This document shows, one piece after another, positions 15,548 through 21,948 of a DNA stretch of 36,419 nt. The notes under the pieces were generated by a model that did not search any database, was not told where the DNA came from, and worked only from the letters and a program-made list of their open reading frames with translations. This DNA is from Scatacola_A faecigallinarum (GTDB lineage Bacteria > Pseudomonadota > Alphaproteobacteria > RF32 > CAG-239), in assembly GCA_018713605.1 (NCBI GenBank), contig DVOM01000020.1, positions 1 through 36,419 on the forward strand. Reading direction: 5' to 3'. The number at the start of each line of letters is the position of its first letter. Position 1 is the stretch's first letter. A program made the position numbers and the translations under genes.

Positions 15548-16066
15548 ATGAGGAGCAAGACAAAGAAATTGGAATATATTAAAAATATAAAATTGTTTTT
15601 TTCGTGCTATTTTTCATTTAACGGCGTATATGGTCGTGTTTTGTTTTGGGAAGCTCTGCTTTTCGGTTATCTGATTTTTTATGTTTTTTCAAAAATACAA
15701 ATACCTTATTTTGATATTTTGGGTTGGCTTGGTTATTTTTATATTTCCCTGAATGCCTATCAAAAGAGATGTCGGGATTTAAGCCTGAAAGGCTCTTGGA
15801 TAATCTTGATTGTCACGGTTTTCTTTGTATATATGGCGGTCACTCATCCGTTAGGTATAGATAAGACGGAATTTTTCCTGCCGATTTCTCAGGCAATTTT
15901 GGTTGTTTATTTATGCGTATATTTGTATGCACTGTTTATGCCCGGCAAAAAAGAAAAAAAGCCGGATTTAACCAGCCCGCTGCTGAAATATCCCAAAGCC
16001 TATTTTGCTTTTTGCCTTCTCCTCTTTTTGCTTGGGCGGGGCGTAATGTTTTATTTGAAAGTTTGA
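15548..16066 (+). CDS. DUF805-like membrane protein, cassette 2
   Basis: A 172-residue protein with four predicted membrane helices. The start region FFSCYFSFNGVYGRVLFWEA matches the DUF805 entry motif (YFSFxGRxxRxxFW). The internal QKRCRDLSLKGSW corresponds to the RxHDxGxSGW motif of that family, and MPGKKEKKPD corresponds to the pre-C-terminal PG motif. The ribosome site is weak. It is paralogous to the genes at 16790 and 17368. Its repeated position behind an MGNLI gene suggests a partner or immunity role, which is inference; DUF805 itself has no settled function. Confidence 0.8.
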   Translation: MRSKTKKLEYIKNIKLFFSCYFSFNGVYGRVLFWEALLFGYLIFYVFSKIQIPYFDILGWLGYFYISLNAYQKRCRDLSLKGSWIILIVTVFFVYMAVTHPLGIDKTEFFLPISQAILVVYLCVYLYALFMPGKKEKKPDLTSPLLKYPKAYFAFCLLLFLLGRGVMFYLKV

Positions 16067-16102
16067 TTTTAGGCAAAAGCCGTTGAAAACAATTTGTTTT
16101 TC

Positions 16103-16131
16103 TTGAAAATTGTAATTTTTTAGCGTATAAA
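16103..16131 (+). promoter_or_regulatory. Promoter of cassette 3
   Basis: TTGAAA (16103-16108), 17-bp spacer, TATAAA (16126-16131), with the start expected just before the leader hairpins, as in cassette 1. Confidence 0.65.
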
Positions 16132-16141
16132 TAACCTATCA

Positions 16142-16222
16142 CTTGCTATAAGTATATCCAAAATCCGAAGACTTATGTCTTCGGATTTTTTTGTTTTTAA
16201 ATTTTTTTTAAGGAGATAATTT
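16142..16222 (+). repeat. Conserved cassette leader, copy 3
   Basis: A diverged copy. A weaker CTT-GCTAT-AAG palindrome lies at 16142-16152. The terminator stem AAATCCGAAGAC-TTAT-GTCTTCGGATTT (16161-16188) is followed by a T-tract, and AAGGAG precedes the ATG. Against copies 1 and 2 the innermost pair changed from A-T to C-G on both sides, a compensatory change that supports selection on the hairpin. Confidence 0.75.
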
Positions 16223-16720
16223 ATGGGAAATTTAATTCGCTACATTGCGCAAGGAGACCCAGAAAAAGAATTGCAGAACGAAAAATATAGTCATCGTAAT
16301 TTTATTGAAAGCTATGTTCCGCAAACACCGCGGCGGCAACAGCAAACACCGACACCTTGGAGTAAGGAGGCTTTGAGAAGGTCCACCATTTCCGAACGAC
16401 CTAAATATACAAACCCCAGCCCTAAACCAATCCCAACCACAGATATTGTTAAAAGCGGTTTGGAAGGCTTTGGACAAGGTGTTTTAGGAGGAATGGAACG
16501 CGGTATTAATGCAACCCTGGCGGGAAACTATAATAATATAAGTAACAAATATTTGGGTGGTGGTTATCAAAAAAGGCAAAAAGCGCTTGAACAGTTGACT
16601 GAACAGGAAAATTTGGGTAAACTTTACAAATATTCCAATTATGCTATTGAGATTGGTGCGCGTGGGTTACGAAATAAGGGCATTAACTTAATAAAGAAAA
16701 GACTAAAACTCAAAAAATAA
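16223..16720 (+). CDS. MGNLI-family cassette protein
   Basis: A 165-residue protein starting MGNLIRYIAQGDPEKE. A Pro/Gln/Thr-rich stretch (about 30-55) is followed by KYTNPSPKPIPTTDIVKS, GLEGFGQGVLGGMERG and a basic helical end with YQKRQKALEQ and KLYKYSNYAIEIG. The last 15 residues are strongly Lys-rich. The overall order matches the protein at 15054, with the N-terminal 8-13 residues and the GFGQG segment best conserved. It has no signal peptide and no enzyme motif. It stands between a private promoter/attenuator leader and a DUF805-like gene 69 nt downstream. Confidence 0.75.
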   Translation: MGNLIRYIAQGDPEKELQNEKYSHRNFIESYVPQTPRRQQQTPTPWSKEALRRSTISERPKYTNPSPKPIPTTDIVKSGLEGFGQGVLGGMERGINATLAGNYNNISNKYLGGGYQKRQKALEQLTEQENLGKLYKYSNYAIEIGARGLRNKGINLIKKRLKLKK

Positions 16721-16742
16721 GCGAAATGTTGACTTTTCAGCC

Positions 16743-16761
16743 GGTGTTTAATATTCTGAAC
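16743..16761 (+). repeat. 19-bp repeat before a DUF805 gene, copy 1
   Basis: GGTGTTTAATATTCTGAAC is repeated exactly at 17321-17339. With flanking CC and GCGG it forms an imperfect CCGGTGTT/AACAGCGG hairpin, similar in place to the hairpin at 15501. It precedes the ATG of the DUF805 gene by about 30 nt. Confidence 0.6.
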
Positions 16762-16789
16762 AGCGGTTGAAAACGTCAAAGAGCTTGCC

Positions 16790-17329
16790 ATGAAAAGCAA
16801 TGTTGTAACACGGATGCTTAATCCTTTTTTCAAAGAAATCTGGGGCGAAAATCCGCTGACTTTTTATTTTTCTTTCAAAGGAACCTTTAATCGTCTCCAG
16901 TTCTGGGGAGCTCTGATAACAATCAATGTTTTCGTGAACTTAATAGACATTCAGGATTTTTGGTTGCTGTTCGTTCTGGCTTTTCCCATAGCTTTTTGCG
17001 CGACCCTTGCCGCTTTGCAAAAAAGATGCCGGGATATAAATTATAATGGCACAATAGCCACGTTGGCTTATTCATTAACTTTTTTGCATGATTTCAAGCA
17101 TGTAGCATTGCCGGATTGCTTAAACGATGTTTGGGGCGTCTTTGGGATTAGCTATATGGTAATTGCTGTTTTCTTGATATTATTTCCCGGCAGCAAGGAA
17201 AAAAAGCCGGATATTGTTGATCCGTTGCTGAAACGCCCTTATTTATATGTGCTTGTCTGGAGCATTTTGTTTTGGGCCGGAGAAGCGATTTTATACAATC
17301 AAAACTTTGCCAGCTCGAACGGTGTTTAA
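16790..17329 (+). CDS. DUF805-like membrane protein, cassette 3
   Basis: A 179-residue protein with four membrane helices. The entry motif is PLTFYFSFKGTFNRLQFWGA, the central motif LQKRCRDINYNG, and the late motif FPGSKEKKPDIVDPLLKRP, matching the protein at 15548 in order and spacing. ATG 16790 follows a weak site (GAGCTTGCC). The stop codon lies within the second copy of the 19-bp repeat that leads to the next, broken copy. A partner or immunity role for the cassette is inferred from position only. Confidence 0.8.
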   Translation: MKSNVVTRMLNPFFKEIWGENPLTFYFSFKGTFNRLQFWGALITINVFVNLIDIQDFWLLFVLAFPIAFCATLAALQKRCRDINYNGTIATLAYSLTFLHDFKHVALPDCLNDVWGVFGISYMVIAVFLILFPGSKEKKPDIVDPLLKRPYLYVLVWSILFWAGEAILYNQNFASSNGV

Positions 17330-17339
17330 TATTCTGAAC
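17321..17339 (+). repeat. 19-bp repeat before a DUF805 copy, copy 2
   Basis: An exact copy of the repeat at 16743. It contains the stop codon of the preceding gene and is followed by a similar CCGGTTGAAA tail, so the repeat travelled with the duplicated DUF805 gene. Confidence 0.6.
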
Positions 17340-17367
17340 GCCGGTTGAAATTATCAAAGGCAGTAAA

Positions 17368-17770
17368 ATGAAAAAAAATATTGCAACGCAAATGTTTAAT
17401 TTTCTGTTCAATAAAATTTGGGGCGAAAATCCGCTGACTTTTTATTTTTCCTTTGACGGAAGATTTAATCAACTCCAACTTTGGGGGGGACTTTGATAAC
17501 CATTAATCTATACTTTAGTTTATACCGGCGCTTTTTTACTGACAGACTATTATGATAATTATAACTTTACCCAAAGTTTTAGAATATGTTTGGGGTGGCT
17601 TTGTCTTTGTATACATATTTGCCATCCTTCTTTTATTGTTCTTCCCTGGAAGAAAAGAGAAAAAGCCGGATATAGTTTTTCCCTTGCTCAAACGCCCATA
17701 TTTATATATCGGAATTTGCGCCATCCTTTTCCTGCTCGGGCGGGGTGTAATGTTTTACTTAAGGGCTTAG
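17368..17770 (+). pseudogene. Broken DUF805-like copy
   Basis: The start (MKKNIATQMFNF, then NPLTFYFSFDGRFNQLQLWG) matches the gene at 16790 but stops at a TGA. Seven G at 17483-17489 would need to be five to restore the frame (W-G-x-L-I-T-I-N). Beyond this the central segment with the QKRCRD motif is missing. The sequence resumes as EYVWGGFVFVYIFAILLLLF and FPGRKEKKPDIVFPLLKRPY, ending at 17770. The last part is open from an ATG at 17552, so a truncated two-helix product is possible. Confidence 0.75.
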
Positions 17771-17881
17771 CCGTTTTTCTCAAACCAGAGGGTGGATTTT
17801 TGCGGGCTGTTCATCTGCCGGAGTTCATTAAACCTGAGCTGATATTTTTGCATAATCAACGTTTTTTTATTTTCAATAAAG

Positions 17882-17915
17882 AAAAAATCCGAAGTTTCCG
17901 GAACCTTCGGATTTT
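17882..17915 (-). terminator. Intrinsic terminator of tyrS
   Basis: AAAATCCGAAG (17884-17894) and CTTCGGATTTT (17905-17915) form a perfect stem; read on the minus strand a T-run follows. The stem core is the same as in the cassette leaders. Confidence 0.75.
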
Positions 17916-17937
17916 CAAACTTAAAGATTAAGATTTT

Positions 17938-19194
17938 TTAAGCCACCTTAATCAAACCGTGTTTCTTTTTGCCCTGAGAGAGCTTGACCTGTCCGTCAAC
18001 CACATCAGACGCAGATAAAACATAATTCTCGTCGCTGATAACCTTGTCATTCAGTTTCAGTCCGGATTGCTTAATCAGGCGTCGCGCTTCGCCCTTACTG
18101 GCAACAAAGCCGATTTCCAAAAAGGCGTCCAAAATGCTGAGCCCGTCAACAGAGGTTTTTTGCAGGCTTGGCAAGTCTCCGCCGGCAACGCCCATTTCAA
18201 AGGTTTTGACGGCCGTGTCCTGCGCTGCCGTGGCTTCGGTTTCGCCCCGGCAGATTTTGGTCGCCTCAAAAGCCAGAATTTTTTTGGCTTCGTTGATTTC
18301 CTTGTCCTTCAGGCTTTCCAGACGGCGGATTTCATCTATCGGCAAATCGGTGTAAATGCGCAGACATTTTCCGACTTCGGCATCGCCGATATTACGGAAA
18401 TACTGATAATAATCATAGGCGGGCAGCTTTTCTTCGTTAATCCAAACGGCATTACCCTCCGATTTGCCCATTTTTTTGCCGTTTGAGTCGGTAATAATCG
18501 GGCTTGTAAAGCCGAAAAGCTCAACATCATAACGACGACGGCCGAGTTCGGTGCCGGAAGTAATGTTGCCCCATTGGTCCGAGCCGGCAATCTGGGCGCG
18601 GCAGCCGTATTTGTTGTACAACACGCAGAAATCGTAGCCTTGCAGAAGCATATAGTTAAATTCAAGGAAAGACATCGGCTGCTCGCGTTCCAGGCGTGTT
18701 TTTACACTGTCCATTGTCAGCATGCGGTTAACCGAATAACAGGTGCCGATGTCGCGCAAAAAGGCAAGATAGTTAATGTCCTTGAACCAGTCCCAGTTGT
18801 CGACCATAATCGCGTCGTTGGCGCCGTTGCCGAATTTCAAAAATTTGCCGAAAGATTTTTTCAGCCCCTCAATGTTGTGCTGCAAGGTTTCTTCGCTTAA
18901 AAACGGACGCAGTTTGTCTTTGCCCGAAGGGTCGCCGATGCGGGCGGTTGCGCCGCCGACCAGCGTAAGCGGCTTATGTCCGCATTTCTGGAACCAGCGC
19001 ATCATCATCAACGGAACGATATGCCCGACGTGCAGGCTGTCGCCGGTGGGATCCGAACCGAGATAACCGACGGCCGGTTTGCCTGCTTTTTCGCACTCAT
19101 AAAGGTAGGTGTCGAAACCGTTCTCGTTGGTGCATTGATTATAAAAGCCGCGTTCCAGCATCAGGTTAAAAAATTCGGATTTAAATTTGCTCAT
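17938..19194 (-). CDS. tyrS: Tyrosyl-tRNA synthetase
   Basis: A 418-residue class I synthetase of normal length that charges tRNA-Tyr. The Rossmann core carries the HIGH-type motif H55-VGH (in GDSLHVGHIVP), the tyrosine-pocket segment YMLLQGYDFCVLY with GSDQWGN, and the KMSKS-type loop KKMGKSEGN. The C-terminus (about 350-418) is an S4 RNA-binding domain starting ILDAFLEIGFVASKGEARR. All expected motifs are present. It is transcribed divergently from anmK, with its own promoter and terminator. Confidence 0.97.
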   Translation of the reverse strand: MSKFKSEFFNLMLERGFYNQCTNENGFDTYLYECEKAGKPAVGYLGSDPTGDSLHVGHIVPLMMMRWFQKCGHKPLTLVGGATARIGDPSGKDKLRPFLSEETLQHNIEGLKKSFGKFLKFGNGANDAIMVDNWDWFKDINYLAFLRDIGTCYSVNRMLTMDSVKTRLEREQPMSFLEFNYMLLQGYDFCVLYNKYGCRAQIAGSDQWGNITSGTELGRRRYDVELFGFTSPIITDSNGKKMGKSEGNAVWINEEKLPAYDYYQYFRNIGDAEVGKCLRIYTDLPIDEIRRLESLKDKEINEAKKILAFEATKICRGETEATAAQDTAVKTFEMGVAGGDLPSLQKTSVDGLSILDAFLEIGFVASKGEARRLIKQSGLKLNDKVISDENYVLSASDVVDGQVKLSQGKKKHGLIKVA

Positions 19195-19245
19195 TTTCCC
19201 TTTCCTTGCTATGATGAATATAAACTATTAGCGTAATTTTAAGGA

Positions 19246-19273
19246 ATATTAACATATAAATAAAATAGTGCAA
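19246..19273 (-). promoter_or_regulatory. Promoter of tyrS
   Basis: Minus-strand TTGCAC (plus 19268-19273), 16-bp spacer, TAATAT (plus 19246-19251), lying in the tyrS-anmK divergent gap. Confidence 0.5.
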
Positions 19274-19298
19274 CAACGGAGGTAATTTTTTTTTCGAC

Positions 19299-20402
19299 AT
19301 GGATATCATCAGACCCCTTCATGCCCTGGGAATGAGCAGCGGAACCGCTTTGGACGGCGTTGATGTCGCCCTGCTGAAAACCGACGGCGTCGACGTTTAC
19401 GACTTCGGCCTTTCCCAGAGCGTTCCCTATGATGAGGAACTCCGCGACAAAATCCGCTCCGTTCTCGGCAAAAGGCCGGATACGCCTGAAAACGAAGCGG
19501 CTATTCGCGAGGTCGAAACGGAGCTGACCGCGTTTCATGCCGAAATTGCCAACGAGATTATCGCCGCTCAGGACGAGAAGGTCGACGTCATCGGCTTTGA
19601 GGGACACAATATCTGCCTTGACCCCAAAAACCATTTCAGCTGTCAGATTGGCGACGGGAAACGCCTTGCCGAACTGACTCGGACCAAGGTCGTCAACCGC
19701 TTTCAGAATGCCGACCTGCTGGCCGGCGGGCAGGGCGGTCCGCTGGTTCCCGTATATTACCAGTCTCTCTGTGCCGACATGGGCAAGCCGCTGGCCGTGG
19801 TCAATATCGGCGGCTGCGCCAATATAACCTGGATAGGCTCCATCGGCGATATGATTGCTTTTGACTGCGGCCCCGGCAATGCCGCCATCAACGACTGGGT
19901 TATGAAACACGGCGGCATGCATATGGATTATAACGGCAAATTGGCGATTACCGGCAAAGTTAACGAACAAATTGTCGCCTCGATGATGAGGCATAAGTTT
20001 TTTGCGCAATATCCGCCCAAGGCTGCCGACCGAACGATTTTCAACGAAAAGCTCGAACATCTCGAAGGTTTGAGTCTGGAAGACGGTGCCGCAACCGCAA
20101 CCGCATTCATTGCCGAAGCCGTAGCCTATTCGCTGCTGCTCTATCTGCCGGAAATTCCCGGAAAATTGATTGTCTGCGGCGGCGGAGCCAAAAATCCGAC
20201 TTTGGTGCGCTTTTTGCGACAGCGCCTGCCGGATATCGGCATCTCGACGGCAGCCGAAGAAGGTTTTGACGTCAATGCGTTGGAAGCGCAGGCTTTTGCC
20301 TATCTGGCGGTGCGCCGGCTTTATCATTTGCCGGCCACATTCCCTTCTACGACCGGCGTTGCCGAACCGATGGTCTGCGGTCAGGTTTCCGAAATGGAAT
20401 AA
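19299..20402 (+). CDS. anmK: Anhydro-N-acetylmuramic acid kinase
   Basis: A 367-residue protein of normal AnmK length. It cleaves and phosphorylates 1,6-anhydro-MurNAc to MurNAc-6-phosphate in peptidoglycan recycling. The phosphate-binding start GMSSGTALDGVDVAL (about 11-25), GFEGHNI, the GGQGGPLVPVYYQ loop, NIGGCANITWIG, the FDCGPGN catalytic segment and the late GGGAKNPTL are typical of the family. GGAGG lies about 14 nt before the ATG, which is a long spacing. No murQ or other recycling gene is beside it. Confidence 0.95.
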   Translation: MDIIRPLHALGMSSGTALDGVDVALLKTDGVDVYDFGLSQSVPYDEELRDKIRSVLGKRPDTPENEAAIREVETELTAFHAEIANEIIAAQDEKVDVIGFEGHNICLDPKNHFSCQIGDGKRLAELTRTKVVNRFQNADLLAGGQGGPLVPVYYQSLCADMGKPLAVVNIGGCANITWIGSIGDMIAFDCGPGNAAINDWVMKHGGMHMDYNGKLAITGKVNEQIVASMMRHKFFAQYPPKAADRTIFNEKLEHLEGLSLEDGAATATAFIAEAVAYSLLLYLPEIPGKLIVCGGGAKNPTLVRFLRQRLPDIGISTAAEEGFDVNALEAQAFAYLAVRRLYHLPATFPSTTGVAEPMVCGQVSEME

Positions 20403-20438
20403 TTTTTTGTCTAGACAATTTTAAAAAAAGATGTTAAC
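20403..20438 (+). promoter_or_regulatory. Bipartite motif upstream of exported protein, copy 1
   Basis: TTTTTTGTCTAGAC (20403-20416), 16 bp, GTTAAC (20433-20438). The same 14-mer and a G(T/A)TAAC box at the same offset occur at 20985-21020, both about 90 bp before signal-peptide genes. TTGTCTAGACAA is an inverted repeat here, so it may be an operator or an unusual promoter. Confidence 0.5.
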
Positions 20439-20493
20439 ACGGCAGCAAATATTTTACAATTTTGCGAATGTATCATTTTAAAAAAATTAGATT

Positions 20494-20910
20494 ATGAAAA
20501 AGTTTTTTTTGCTTGCCGCCGTATTCTTTATGGCCGCAGTTGGTGCCAATGCACAAGAAAAGTCCGAGTTGCAGCGTAACGTGATTTTAACCGGCAGCCG
20601 CGAAGCGCCTGACAAGGCTAACCCGAACGATTATCAGCCTGTCGGTAAAATCATTCTGTTTGAAAATATCGAACGGGACAGCACTTATAACATGGTGTTA
20701 GACGGCGCTTTGATTCGATATTCTTTGGAACAGACGAGCGAAAAATGTATGATTCGCGTGGTCAGCAGTCATAATGAAGACGTGACCATACAAGTCAAAG
20801 GTTTTGCGGTTAAGGGCAAAATCCCCAAAGTCGAATGGACGCAGGCCGAAATCTTGTTGGCTAACGGAAAACAGCTGACAGTCCGCTTCAAACAGAAAGC
20901 CGCTCTGTAA
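20494..20910 (+). CDS. Small exported protein of unknown function
   Basis: A 138-residue protein with a clear signal peptide (MKKFFLLAAVFFMAAVGANA-QE). The mature domain of about 115 residues is rich in beta-strand-like alternation with charged turns and has two residues of note, a single Cys at SEKCMIRVV and Trp in VEWTQAE. I recognise no family. There is no obvious ribosome site, only an A/T-rich leader, as in the next gene. The pair share an upstream motif and similar signal peptides and are probably expressed under the same control. A terminator separates them. Confidence 0.75.
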   Translation: MKKFFLLAAVFFMAAVGANAQEKSELQRNVILTGSREAPDKANPNDYQPVGKIILFENIERDSTYNMVLDGALIRYSLEQTSEKCMIRVVSSHNEDVTIQVKGFAVKGKIPKVEWTQAEILLANGKQLTVRFKQKAAL

Positions 20911-20916
20911 ACAAAC

Positions 20917-20945
20917 GCCTTTCTCCTTTATGGGGAAAGGCTTTT
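20917..20945 (+). terminator. Intrinsic terminator
   Basis: GCCTTTCTCC and GGGGAAAGGC (one G-T pair) around TTTAT, followed by TTTT, six bases after the stop codon. Confidence 0.75.
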
Positions 20946-20984
20946 GTCGTTTTAAAATCTTATATTTCACAAAACTGTCGTCTC

Positions 20985-21020
20985 TTTTTTGTCTAGACTC
21001 TGACTGCGAAGCATGATAAC
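20985..21020 (+). promoter_or_regulatory. Bipartite motif upstream of exported protein, copy 2
   Basis: TTTTTTGTCTAGAC (20985-20998), 16 bp, GATAAC (21015-21020): the same 14-mer and the same spacing as copy 1. The inverted-repeat extension of copy 1 is not kept, which favours a directional element such as a promoter over a symmetric operator. Confidence 0.5.
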
Positions 21021-21077
21021 CTTTAAGCTGTTTTTTAGCTATAAATATCTGATTGTATAATTTAATATTTAAGTATT

Positions 21078-21674
21078 ATGAAAAAGTTGTTGCTTTCGGC
21101 ATTGCTGGTTTTGCTTGCCGCCGCGCTGCATGCGCAGGAATTTTACCGGATTACCGACATAGATGACGGCGAACGTGCTTTGGAGGTTTCCGCGGTCAGT
21201 TATCTGGATGCGTCCGAAAACCGTTTCGGTGCGCAGGTCGCCTATGAAATCAAGCCTCTGACGGCTTATTTTGAAGTGTCGTTTTTTTCCGAACGTTTGG
21301 GAGAGGAATATGGCAGTATCAAATACAAGGCGCCTTCTTTCCGGGTCGGAATGGACTATGGTTTTTTCGAATACGGCATGCTGACGCTTTTTACCGGAGC
21401 TTATATCGGTATTACGCCTTATTCGACGGAGTATCTGGAACGTGACAAAAACGCCTATGTTTCGAGCAAAAGGCTGGTAAAGGTAAAGGAAAACGGTTTT
21501 ATCGCGGGATTAAAGCTCGGAGCCCGTCTTGATCTTCTGGACAGGGTTTTCGTCAAGGCGGCCGTTTTTGCCAACACCACCAACTGGGACCGTTCCATCG
21601 GCAGCCGCGTGGCCAAGGGCGCCCGCCGTGCCGTGGACGCCGGAGCCAATGTGGCGCTCGGCCTGCGGTTCTGA
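21078..21674 (+). CDS. Probable outer-membrane beta-barrel protein
   Basis: A 198-residue protein with a signal peptide (MKKLLLSALLVLLAAALHA-QE). The mature part alternates polar and hydrophobic residues in strand-length segments with aromatic girdles (YFEVSFFS, FRVGMDYGFFEYG, VALGLRF). It ends in Phe after an alternating strand, the usual signal for barrel insertion. The size fits an eight-stranded barrel. No close family is recognised. There is no ribosome site of note before the ATG. It is probably co-regulated with the gene at 20494 through the shared upstream motif. Confidence 0.7.
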   Translation: MKKLLLSALLVLLAAALHAQEFYRITDIDDGERALEVSAVSYLDASENRFGAQVAYEIKPLTAYFEVSFFSERLGEEYGSIKYKAPSFRVGMDYGFFEYGMLTLFTGAYIGITPYSTEYLERDKNAYVSSKRLVKVKENGFIAGLKLGARLDLLDRVFVKAAVFANTTNWDRSIGSRVAKGARRAVDAGANVALGLRF

Positions 21675-21680
21675 AAATCT

Positions 21681-21715
21681 GCGCTTCTTTTCCGTATGGA
21701 ATTGAAGCGCTTTTT
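21681..21715 (+). terminator. Intrinsic terminator
   Basis: GCGCTTC...GAAGCGC with an inner TTCC/GGAA pairing and a following TTTTT, six bases after the stop. Confidence 0.75.
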
Positions 21716-21739
21716 GTTGTTTTCAAGGCGAATTAATAT

Positions 21740-21767
21740 TTGACTCGCCGTGATTCTTGTATTAAAT
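21740..21767 (+). promoter_or_regulatory. Candidate promoter of ileS
   Basis: TTGACT (21740-21745), 16 bp, TTAAAT (21762-21767). It gives a leader of about 175 nt with small hairpins (ATCCC-TTA-GGGGAT at about 21844; GCGCC...GGCGC at about 21892). A TATAAT at 21881-21886 could be a second, closer -10 box but has no good -35. Confidence 0.4.
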
Positions 21768-21948
21768 TCAACACCGGTTTTAATCAATTTTCTAAAGAAT
21801 GAAAATGCGCATTTTGGTAATACATTCCATACGTTCGATTATTATCCCTTAGGGGATGGCATTTTTTCATACATATATCATATAATCCGAGGCGCCGTCG
21901 TTTGGCGCGACCGCATTAAAATAATTCAAAAATTTAAGGTGTTTACTG

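Noticed and set aside
14182..16222. Cassette repeats as integron attC sites or a CRISPR array
   Set aside because: Only three copies, no paired R'/R'' core sites, no integrase in the window, and no regular short spacers. Their position relative to promoters fits leaders instead.
19239..20327. Long minus-strand frame opposite anmK
   Set aside because: Shadow of a clearly conserved gene; no recognisable domain and no start signals.
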